Assembly: GCA_943326975.2 (NCBI GenBank)
Contig: CALPVI020000154.1
Coordinates: forward strand, 1-5,303
Reading direction: 5' to 3'
DNA from: Actinomyces viscosus
GTDB lineage: Bacteria > Bacteroidota > Bacteroidia > Flavobacteriales_D > Crocinitomicaceae
DNA length: 5,303 nucleotides
The position numbers were made by a program, and so were the translations under genes. Positions within the stretch are counted from its first letter, which is position 1; each line of letters begins with the position of its first letter. Of this stretch, positions 1 to 5,303 are shown one piece after another. Under the pieces are notes generated by a model. The model was given only the letters and a program-made list of their open reading frames with translations. It was not told where the DNA came from and searched no databases.

Positions 1-624
1 GCTTGGTATAATTTATTATCTTACTATAAAAAAGACGCTCCTAAATTGGTGGTATCTAATGTGATTATAACTAATTACATTAATTCACATGAAATAATAA
101 CATTTCTAAAAAATCAAAAACCAGATTTAATTATTGTTTCAGGTACAAGTTTAATCAAAAAAGAAATTTTAGAGTTAGAAGTCACATCTGGTATTTTGAA
201 TTTACATACTGGTTTATCTCCTTACATAAAGGGAGGTCCGAATTGTACAAATTGGTGTTTGTCAATTAATAAACCTGAATTTATAGGAAATACAATCATG
301 TGGATTGATGCAGGTATTGATTCAGGAAATATTTTTTTTACTGAAAAAACAGATATTTCAAAATGTAAATCGTTTAATCATTTGCATCTTGTTGTGATGG
401 AACATGCTCATGAATTGTATATTAGAGCAATTGATCAATTAATTAAAGGGAATTTAAATAATGTTCCACAAGATGAAATCGCGAAAGGGAAAGTTTTTTA
501 CACTAAAGAATGGGGATTCCGAGCAAGAATTAATTTATTACTTAATTTGATTAATCTAAAAAAAAGATTGTCAAAAAAAATAAATGAAAATAATATTGTT
601 GAAATTAATAAAATACTCGATTAA
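1..624 (+). CDS. Formyltransferase family protein, 5' end missing (probable sugar N-formyltransferase)
   Basis: The frame is open from base 1, so the gene begins outside the window. The in-frame TTG at 46 is not a credible start, because coding sequence continues upstream of it and the first part of the Rossmann-like fold would be lost. 207 residues are visible. The formyltransferase active-site triad of the Fmt/PurN fold is present: Asn and His in NLHTGLSP (visible residues 67 and 69, codons at 199 and 205) and Asp in GIDSG (visible residue 107, codon at 319). HTGLSPYIKG replaces the usual HxSLLPxYRG loop. The catalytic Asn is near residue 106 in E. coli Fmt and PurN, so about 40 residues are probably missing. 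Family enzymes move a formyl group from N10-formyltetrahydrofolate to an amine. The short C-terminus and the polysaccharide-gene neighbours favour an amino-sugar acceptor over initiator tRNA, but the substrate is inferred. By hand count bases 1-600 are about 26% G+C, clearly below asnB. It ends 103 bases before asnB. Confidence 0.85.
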   Translation, partial: AWYNLLSYYKKDAPKLVVSNVIITNYINSHEIITFLKNQKPDLIIVSGTSLIKKEILELEVTSGILNLHTGLSPYIKGGPNCTNWCLSINKPEFIGNTIMWIDAGIDSGNIFFTEKTDISKCKSFNHLHLVVMEHAHELYIRAIDQLIKGNLNNVPQDEIAKGKVFYTKEWGFRARINLLLNLINLKKRLSKKINENNIVEINKILD

Positions 625-682
625 TTTTAAGTTCCCCTCTTTTCTTATTTATTATTCGTATTTTAATACTTCTCATATATTG

Positions 683-702
683 GTTTTGTCTTTATACAAA
701 AC
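683..702. other. Small inverted repeat upstream of asnB (possible hairpin or operator)
   Basis: GTTTTGT (683-689) and ACAAAAC (696-702) are perfect reverse complements separated by a 6-base spacer. The dyad lies 25 bases before the asnB start codon, in the 103-base gap after the formyltransferase gene. The stem is AT-rich and is followed by an A-run instead of a T-run, so it does not look like an intrinsic terminator on the + strand, and no T-tail is seen on the - strand either. It could be a weak hairpin in the asnB leader or a protein-binding dyad, but a 7-bp dyad in such AT-rich sequence can arise by chance. Confidence 0.25.
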
Positions 703-727
703 AGAAAAAAATTCCTAAATTTGAATC

Positions 728-2635
728 ATGTGTGGAATAACAGGATTTGCTGATTGGAGAAAGAAATCATCGGAACAGATATTGGTTCAGATGAATACGA
801 CCCTTCATCACAGAGGACCAGATAGTGGAGATCAAAAATTATTTGAAAAAGAAGATTTTCAAGTTGGATTAGCCCATAGGAGATTAGCGATTATCGATGT
901 AACTGAAACCGGTCAACAGCCGATGCAGTTTCATCATTTATGGATCACTTACAATGGTGAAGTATACAATTTTGCTGAAATCAAAGAAGAATTAATTTCT
1001 TTAGGTCATCATTTTAAAAGCCATTCAGATACAGAAGTAATACTTCATGCTTACTCACAATGGGGCGAAAAATGTTTAGATAAATTCATCGGAATGTTTG
1101 CCTTTGTAATTTATGATACAAGCAAAGAAGAATTATTTTGTGCAAGAGATAGAGCAGGAGTAAAACCATTTTTTTATTTTTTTAAAGATGGATTATTTTT
1201 ATTTTCCTCAGAATTAAAATCGTTTCACAAACACCCAGATTTTCAGAAAGAAATTTGTTTAGATGCTGTTGCAGCTTTCATGCAATATGGTAATGTTCCA
1301 ACTCCACACTCTATATTTAAGAATACGTTTAAATTAAAACCGGGACATACGCTTAGAATTTCGCTGAAACAAACTGATTCACAAGAAACAAAGCAATATT
1401 GGAATGTATATGATGCATACAATCAACCCAAAACTTCGATTTCTTTTGAAGAAGCAAAACAAGAAACTGAAAAAGTAATACAATCAGCATGTGACTATCG
1501 AATGGTGGCAGATGTGCCAGTTGGTGTATTCTTGAGTGGAGGATATGATAGTGCTTGTGTAACCGCTTTGTTGCAAAAAGATAGAACTGAGAAATTAAAA
1601 ACATACACAATAGGTGTTCCAGATATAGGTTTAAATGAAGCTCCTTATGCAAAAGATGTGGCCAATCATTTGGGAACAGATCATACAGAGATTTATTGCA
1701 CAGAAAAAGAAGCAATTGATTTAATACCTGAATTATCTTTTTATTACGATGAACCTTTTGCTGATAGTAGTGCTTTACCGACAACCTTGGTAAGTAAATT
1801 AGCAAGAAAAGAGGTGACTGTTGCTTTGAGTGCTGATGCAGGAGATGAAATTTTTGCAGGATACAATCGATATGATTATTTATTACGATACGGAAAAAAA
1901 ATTCAAGCAATACCAAGTTTTGCAAGGTTTTCTATGACAAAATTGATGAACCTTGTTCCGTCAACATCAATACCGGTTTTAAAACACAAATATAATTTTC
2001 ACAATCGTTACGAAAAATTAAAGGGCATTCTTCAAGATCCTTCTTCAGAACGAATCATGTTGAGTTTAAGCCAGCAATTTACTGATAAACAATTAAGCGA
2101 TTTACTATTATTCCCTATAAATCAGCTTGAAACAGCTTATTTAAGTAAGGAGTTAGAGAAAAATCATTCATCACCATTAGCTTATATGATGGCGATCGAT
2201 TATCAAACCTATTTAGTGGATGATATCCTTCAAAAAGTAGACAGGGCAACTATGACGGTTAGTTTAGAGGGAAGAGAACCTTTTTTAGATCACCGAGTAA
2301 TTGAGTTAGCAGCGACTTTACCAAATGAATATAAATATTATAATGGTTCGAAAAAGCATATTGTCAAGGAAATAGTTCATCAATATATACCCAAAGAATT
2401 GATGGATAGACCTAAAATGGGTTTTGCAATTCCAATTGCAAATTGGATGACGAACGAACTTAGAGATTATGTAGAATCATACATAAACAAAGAAGTCATC
2501 AAAGAGCAAGGGATATTTCGATGGGAATATGTTGAAAAAATGAAAAATGATTTCTTTAATGGTAAAAAGGAATACGATTTAAAAATGTGGTATTTGCTAA
2601 TGTTTCAAACATGGTACGCACGTTGGATGAACTAA
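728..2635 (+). CDS. asnB: Asparagine synthase (glutamine-hydrolysing)-type amidotransferase
   Basis: A 635-residue class II glutamine amidotransferase of the AsnB family, of full normal length. The start is fixed by MCGI: Cys2 must become the N-terminal nucleophile after Met removal. The N-terminal Ntn glutaminase domain (about 2-210) has HHRGPDSGD (27-35), HRRLAIID (50-57; Arg52 matches the glutamine-binding Arg of E. coli AsnB), NGEVYN (76-81) and SDTEVI (100-105). The C-terminal synthetase domain has the ATP-pyrophosphatase P-loop SGGYDS (270-275), DEPFADSSALPT (341-352), SADAGDEIFAGYNRY (368-382) and DRATMTVSLEGREPFLDHR (505-523). Family members release ammonia from glutamine and transfer it to an adenylated carboxylate, normally aspartate. 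Copies inside O-antigen clusters, such as Francisella WbtH, are linked to uronamide formation, and that role is plausible here from context only. The glycosyltransferase follows after 7 bases, so the two are probably co-transcribed. No certain promoter is seen in front. Confidence 0.95.
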   Translation: MCGITGFADWRKKSSEQILVQMNTTLHHRGPDSGDQKLFEKEDFQVGLAHRRLAIIDVTETGQQPMQFHHLWITYNGEVYNFAEIKEELISLGHHFKSHSDTEVILHAYSQWGEKCLDKFIGMFAFVIYDTSKEELFCARDRAGVKPFFYFFKDGLFLFSSELKSFHKHPDFQKEICLDAVAAFMQYGNVPTPHSIFKNTFKLKPGHTLRISLKQTDSQETKQYWNVYDAYNQPKTSISFEEAKQETEKVIQSACDYRMVADVPVGVFLSGGYDSACVTALLQKDRTEKLKTYTIGVPDIGLNEAPYAKDVANHLGTDHTEIYCTEKEAIDLIPELSFYYDEPFADSSALPTTLVSKLARKEVTVALSADAGDEIFAGYNRYDYLLRYGKKIQAIPSFARFSMTKLMNLVPSTSIPVLKHKYNFHNRYEKLKGILQDPSSERIMLSLSQQFTDKQLSDLLLFPINQLETAYLSKELEKNHSSPLAYMMAIDYQTYLVDDILQKVDRATMTVSLEGREPFLDHRVIELAATLPNEYKYYNGSKKHIVKEIVHQYIPKELMDRPKMGFAIPIANWMTNELRDYVESYINKEVIKEQGIFRWEYVEKMKNDFFNGKKEYDLKMWYLLMFQTWYARWMN

Positions 2636-2642
2636 GAAGTTG

Positions 2643-3890
2643 ATGATGACTGAAAATTACAATTCAAAACAAATACTTTATCTATCGTATGATGGTATGA
2701 CAGATCCGTTGGGTCAGTCACAAGTATTGCCTTATTTAGTTGGGTTAACAAAAGAAGGATACACATTTCATTTAATCAGTTTTGAAAAACAACAACGTTT
2801 CGAACAACACAAAGAACACATTCAGAAAATTTGTGATGAAAATGGAATACATTGGTATCCGAATAAATATTCACCAAGTTCACCTTTAATATCTACCGTT
2901 TGGGATGTGATGCAAATGAGTAAATTGGCTTTTTCGCTACATCAAAAATATAAATTCGAACTTGTTCACTGTAGAAGTTATATCTCAGCTTTGGTTGGTC
3001 TTTCATTAAAGAAAAAGAAAAACGTAAAGTTTGTTTTTGATATGAGAGGATTCTGGGCGGATGAAAGAGTCGATGGAGGATTATGGAGTTTGAAACACCC
3101 AGTATTTAAATTTGTATATAATTTTTTCAAAAAGAAGGAAATTCAATATTTCAAAAAATCGGATTATACTATTTCCTTGACGCACAATGGAAAAAATGAA
3201 ATTGAATCTTGGAAAGAATTAAAAAATGATTTACCTAAAATTCAAATAATTCCATGTTGCGTTGATTTAGAACTTTTCAATCAAGAAAAAATCTCGTTTG
3301 ATCAAAAAAATGAACTTAGAAATAAATTAAATTTAAAACAAGATGATTTTGTTTTGGGATATGTCGGTTCGATAGGAACATGGTATATGTTGCCTGAAAT
3401 GTTAGATTATTTTAAAATATTGAAAACAGAAAATCCAAAAGCAAAATTTCTATTTGTGACAGGAGAAAAACCTTCAACAATTATAGATTTAGCTTTCGAA
3501 AAAAACATTTCAAAAGAAGACATTGTCATAACATCTTGCCTACACAAAGAAGTACCATTAAACATTTCTATTTTCGATACATCCATATTTTTTATTCGAC
3601 CAACATTCTCCAAAAAAGCATCATCACCAACAAAACAAGGCGAAATTATGGCGATGGGGATACCATTAGTTTGTAATTCTGGTGTAGGTGATACAGATTT
3701 TGTAGTTGAAAAATACAGCGCGGGTAAAGTAATCAAAGAATTTAATGACGAAACTTACCTAAAAAGTATTCAAACAGAGATTGAAATAGACAAAGAATTA
3801 ATCAAACAAGGTGCAAAAGAATTTTATTCATTAGAAGCAGGAGTAAAAAAATATCTTGAAGTTTATAAAAGTCTAAAGTCTAATATCTAG
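2643..3890 (+). CDS. Glycosyltransferase, GT4-like (GT-B fold)
   Basis: About 415 residues, cytoplasmic, with no signal peptide or obvious membrane segment. The N-terminal half opens with the beta strand ILYLSYDGM and the PLGQSQVLPYL loop (residues about 11-31) and carries DMRGFWADERVDGG (133-146). The C-terminal half begins near GYVGSIGTWYM (239-249) and contains SSPTKQGEIMAMGIPL (327-342), a form of the GT4 donor-site signature PTKxxExMAxGxP. The second Glu of the EX7E motif is present (334), but Ala sits where the first Glu would be, as in other PTK-type members. GT4 enzymes are usually retaining transferases that use nucleotide sugars, here presumably to build a lipid-linked repeat unit. 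Donor and acceptor cannot be read from sequence. Three adjacent starts exist: TTG 2640, ATG 2643 and ATG 2646. GAAG at 2636-2639 is better spaced for 2646. The last six codons and the TAG stop lie within or overlap a heptamer repeat array (3871-3898). galE starts 11 bases later. Confidence 0.88.
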   Translation: MMTENYNSKQILYLSYDGMTDPLGQSQVLPYLVGLTKEGYTFHLISFEKQQRFEQHKEHIQKICDENGIHWYPNKYSPSSPLISTVWDVMQMSKLAFSLHQKYKFELVHCRSYISALVGLSLKKKKNVKFVFDMRGFWADERVDGGLWSLKHPVFKFVYNFFKKKEIQYFKKSDYTISLTHNGKNEIESWKELKNDLPKIQIIPCCVDLELFNQEKISFDQKNELRNKLNLKQDDFVLGYVGSIGTWYMLPEMLDYFKILKTENPKAKFLFVTGEKPSTIIDLAFEKNISKEDIVITSCLHKEVPLNISIFDTSIFFIRPTFSKKASSPTKQGEIMAMGIPLVCNSGVGDTDFVVEKYSAGKVIKEFNDETYLKSIQTEIEIDKELIKQGAKEFYSLEAGVKKYLEVYKSLKSNI

Positions 3891-3898
3891 AATCTAGA
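3871..3898 (+). repeat. Short heptamer array, 4 phased units, across the glycosyltransferase stop and galE leader
   Basis: The four units are GTCTAAA, GTCTAAT, ATCTAGA and ATCTAGA, exactly 4 x 7 bases. They belong to the same family as the 18-unit array at 5066-5191. Bases 3872-3889 match 5123-5140 exactly (18 bases), and both arrays begin with the same ten bases, AAAAGTCTAA (3867-3876 and 5062-5071). The array supplies the last codons of the glycosyltransferase (C-terminus SLKSNI), its TAG stop at 3888-3890, and most of the 11-base gap. Only ATA separates its end from the galE ATG. It therefore also forms the translation-initiation region of galE, which lacks a Shine-Dalgarno site. Confidence 0.8.
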
Positions 3899-3901
3899 AT
3901 A

Positions 3902-4936
3902 ATGAAAACAATAATAGTAACAGGAGGCGCAGGATACATTGGTTCACATACAATCATTGAATTAATAGAAAATACAAATTATAGAGTTGTTTCAATAGAT
4001 AATTTTTCCAATTCATTTCCAAAAACCTACGAACGAATAGAAAAAATTACAGGTGTTAAAATTGATCACTACGATATTGATTTGTGTGATAAACAAGCTG
4101 TGAAAGAAGTATTTCAAAAAGAAAATGAAGTAGAAGGTATAATTCATTTTGCTGCATTTAAGTCTGTTCCTGAATCTGTTGAAAATCCTTATAAATATTT
4201 TCATAATAATTTCGAATCGTTATTAAATGTGGTTGAAATCGCATTAGAAAAAAACATATCGAATTTAATTTTTTCATCATCTTGTTCAGTATATGGAAAT
4301 ATCTCTTCACTACCTGTGAATGAAGAAACACCATTTAACAAAGCAGAATCTCCTTATGCTTACACCAAGCAAGTTGGAGAAGAAATGTTGATTACCTATA
4401 CAAATAGATTTAAAAATTTACAAGTTGCCGCATTACGTTATTTTAATCCAGTTGGCGCACATGTTTCAGGATTAAACGGGGAATTACCAATACACAAACC
4501 AACAAGCTTAGTACCAGTAATTACACAAACGGCCATAGGAATCATAGAACAAATGGCTGTTTTTGGAGATGATTATATAACAAGAGATGGATCTTGTATT
4601 AGAGATTATATTCATGTTACAGACATTGCCCAAGCACATATAAAAGCATTAGAGTACTTAGTTGAACAAAAAAACAAATCTAATTTCACAGTAATCAATT
4701 TAGGTTCAGGAGAGGGGGTAAGTGTATTTGAAGCAATAGAGGCATTTGAAAAAGCGACAGGAGAGAAGTTAAATTACATCGTAAAACCAAGAAGAGAAGG
4801 TGACGTAGAAGCTATTTATTCAGACACAACTAAAAGTCAAAAAGAATTAAATTGGAAAACCACCCACACAATCGAACAAATGATGTCATCAGCATGGAAG
4901 TGGCAACAAAATTTAGAGAAAGAAGAAAGAAAATAA
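3902..4936 (+). CDS. galE: UDP-glucose 4-epimerase (GalE-type, extended SDR)
   Basis: A 344-residue extended short-chain dehydrogenase/reductase, close to the E. coli GalE length. GGAGYIGS (8-15) is the NAD-binding GxxGxxG loop, with Asp33 at the end of the second beta strand. SSSCSVYG (125-132) places the catalytic Ser at 127, and YAYTK (152-156) is the YxxxK pair Tyr152/Lys156. RYFNPVGAH (179-187), INLGSGEGVSV (265-275) and RREGDVEA (297-304) are the usual GalE substrate-domain motifs. The enzyme interconverts UDP-glucose and UDP-galactose (or the HexNAc pair) in the cytoplasm and so feeds the neighbouring glycosyltransferase. At the position of E. coli Tyr299, which controls access for N-acetylated sugars, this protein has Ile305, so its preference cannot be assigned by simple rule. 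It is third in the asnB-glycosyltransferase-galE block. A poorly conserved basic/acidic tail (KEERK) ends the protein. Confidence 0.93.
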   Translation: MKTIIVTGGAGYIGSHTIIELIENTNYRVVSIDNFSNSFPKTYERIEKITGVKIDHYDIDLCDKQAVKEVFQKENEVEGIIHFAAFKSVPESVENPYKYFHNNFESLLNVVEIALEKNISNLIFSSSCSVYGNISSLPVNEETPFNKAESPYAYTKQVGEEMLITYTNRFKNLQVAALRYFNPVGAHVSGLNGELPIHKPTSLVPVITQTAIGIIEQMAVFGDDYITRDGSCIRDYIHVTDIAQAHIKALEYLVEQKNKSNFTVINLGSGEGVSVFEAIEAFEKATGEKLNYIVKPRREGDVEAIYSDTTKSQKELNWKTTHTIEQMMSSAWKWQQNLEKEERK

Positions 4937-5013
4937 GTTAGGAAGTCAAATTTAACAGTTAAAAAATTTACAAATATAAATTAAGCAAAGAGTGGAGTTG
5001 AATTTATTAGACT

Positions 5014-5023
5014 GAGTATACTC
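5014..5023. other. Perfect 10-bp palindrome GAGTATACTC
   Basis: The ten bases equal their own reverse complement. They lie in the AT-rich stretch after galE, 43 bases before the heptamer array. ACTGAG occurs at the left shoulder (5011-5016) and again 25 bases on (5036-5041), and GAACT (5024-5028) can pair with AGTTC (5042-5046), so a small compound secondary structure is possible. There is no T-run, so it does not resemble an intrinsic terminator. It may be a protein-binding dyad or chance. Confidence 0.2.
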
Positions 5024-5065
5024 GAACTTTATAAAACTGAGAGTTCTATGTAAACCAAATCAAAA

Positions 5066-5191
5066 GTCTAATATTTAAAATCTAGCAACTAATATCTAGC
5101 ATCTAATATCTAGTATCTAATATCTAAAGTCTAATATCTAAAGTCTAATGTCTAGCATCTAATATCTAGCATCTAATATCTAATATCTAAT
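5066..5191 (+). repeat. Heptamer tandem array, 18 phased units of [A/G]TCTA[A/G]N
   Basis: The 126 bases divide exactly into 18 units of 7 with no indel. Counts are ATCTAAT 6, ATCTAGC 3, GTCTAAT 3, ATCTAAA 2, and one each of ATCTAGT, GTCTAGC, ATTTAAA and AACTAAT. Substitutions concentrate at unit positions 1, 6 and 7; the TCTA core is broken only in units 2 and 4, near the left end. A 14-bp super-period is visible: every even unit from 4 to 18 ends in CTAAT, while the odd units vary. The array lies between galE and a promoter-like element, with its last unit about where a -33 element would be expected. Each unit carries TAA or TAG, and TAG on the other strand. No encoded protein, CRISPR-like spacer or transposase is associated with it. 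Confidence 0.9.
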
Positions 5192-5196
5192 AAAAG

Positions 5197-5220
5197 TTTG
5201 ACTCAAAAATCGTATCTTTG
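5197..5220 (+). promoter_or_regulatory. Bacteroidota-type promoter before the right-edge gene
   Basis: TATCTTTG (5213-5220) matches the Bacteroidota primary-sigma -7 consensus TAnnTTTG completely and is followed by an expected leader: about 28 bases, A-rich (tgaaaataaaataaaATG), before the start at 5249. TTTG at 5197-5200 matches the -33 core, but only 12 bases separate the two elements, shorter than the roughly 19-21 usual in this phylum. The -33 assignment is therefore doubtful, and the base positions at normal spacing fall on the end of the heptamer array. A transcription start near 5225-5228 is inferred. Confidence 0.55.
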
Positions 5221-5248
5221 CAACGGCGATTACTGAAAATAAAATAAA

Positions 5249-5303
5249 ATGAAAATACTAATTACAGGAGGAGCAGGTTTTGTTCCGAGTTCTACAGCAG
5301 ATA
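5249..5303 (+). CDS. NAD(P)-binding sugar epimerase/dehydratase-like protein, 3' end missing
   Basis: Only 18 complete codons are in the window: MKILITGGAGFVPSSTAD. The strand-loop pattern ILITGGAGF is the start of an SDR Rossmann fold as in nucleotide-sugar epimerases, dehydratases and decarboxylases. In the GxxGxxG dinucleotide loop the third Gly is replaced by Pro (GGAGFVP), unlike GalE in this window, which has GGAGYIG. The ATG at 5249 is preceded by an A-rich leader typical of the phylum and by a good -7 promoter element, so this gene probably begins its own transcript. Its exact reaction (for example 4-epimerase, 4,6-dehydratase or UDP-glucuronate decarboxylase) cannot be decided from 18 residues, though a role in nucleotide-sugar synthesis fits the locus. 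Confidence 0.7.
   Translation, partial: MKILITGGAGFVPSSTAD

Larger units (their letters stand above)
4937..5248. other. Non-coding stretch of 312 bases between galE and the next gene
   Basis: I see no credible coding sequence here. From left to right it holds about 129 bases of AT-rich sequence without a convincing intrinsic terminator (4937-5065, with a 10-bp palindrome at 5014-5023), then the 18-unit heptamer array (5066-5191), then a promoter-like segment and an A-rich leader (5192-5248) in front of the next gene. The array contains a stop triplet in every unit on both strands, which excludes a hidden long reading frame through it. Confidence 0.75.

Noticed and set aside
54..60. ATCTAAT inside the formyltransferase gene as a further member of the heptamer family
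   Set aside because: A single unit with no phased neighbour; expected by chance in AT-rich DNA.
46..624. Formyltransferase starting at the TTG at position 46
   Set aside because: The frame is open and protein-like back to base 1, and the first part of the family fold would be missing. The gene is cut by the window edge.
1353..1925. Reverse-strand open frame of 190 codons inside asnB
   Set aside because: It lies wholly within a well-conserved gene, and its His/Leu-rich translation has no recognisable motif; it is a shadow of the coding strand.
3407..3736. Reverse-strand open frame of 109 codons inside the glycosyltransferase gene
   Set aside because: Fully overlapped by a strong gene, with no start context and no family features.
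4013..4204. Reverse-strand open frame of 63 codons inside galE
   Set aside because: Phe/Ile-rich antisense shadow of the galE coding sequence.
4951..4963. TTTAAC/GTTAAA inverted repeat after galE as an intrinsic terminator
   Set aside because: A real loop would leave only a 5-bp all-A/T stem, and an A-run follows where a T-run is needed.
5024..5046. GAACT/AGTTC hairpin as a terminator for the asnB-galE block
   Set aside because: Five-base stem with a long loop and no T-tail; too weak to call.
5066..5191. Heptamer array as a CRISPR array
   Set aside because: The units are 7 bp and contiguous with no unique spacers, and no cas gene is seen.

Overview
The window looks like part of a surface-polysaccharide (O-antigen or capsule type) biosynthesis locus from a member of the Bacteroidota, most likely a flavobacterium. 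The evidence is a very AT-rich sequence, A-rich start regions mostly without Shine-Dalgarno sites, a TAnnTTTG-type -7 promoter element (5213-5220), and protein sequences that read like flavobacterial versions of these families. The genus cannot be told from this window.

Layout, all genes on the + strand: (1) the 3' part of a formyltransferase gene, cut off by the left edge (1-624), with a much lower G+C than its neighbour. (2) A 103-base gap with a small inverted repeat and no convincing terminator. (3) A tight three-gene block: an asparagine-synthetase-type glutamine amidotransferase (728-2635), a GT4-like glycosyltransferase (2643-3890) and a GalE-type UDP-sugar 4-epimerase (3902-4936), with gaps of 7 and 11 bases. 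(4) A 312-base non-coding stretch (4937-5248) that carries a long 7-bp tandem repeat array and then a promoter. (5) The first 18 codons of another NAD(P)-binding sugar epimerase/dehydratase-like gene, cut off by the right edge.

A plausible joint role is as follows. The epimerase supplies a UDP-hexose or UDP-HexNAc. The amidotransferase may convert a uronic acid to its uronamide, or may simply make asparagine. The formyltransferase may N-formylate an amino sugar. The glycosyltransferase adds a residue to the lipid-linked repeat unit on the inner face of the cytoplasmic membrane. These substrates are inferred from context and not shown by the sequence.

The most unusual signal is a heptamer family, roughly [A/G]TCTA[A/G]N. 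It forms 18 perfectly phased units at 5066-5191 and 4 phased units at 3871-3898. The short array encodes the last codons and the stop of the glycosyltransferase and ends three bases before galE. The long array lies directly upstream of a promoter. Because the unit is 7 bp and contains TAA/TAG (and TAG on the other strand), an array of three or more units closes all six reading frames.
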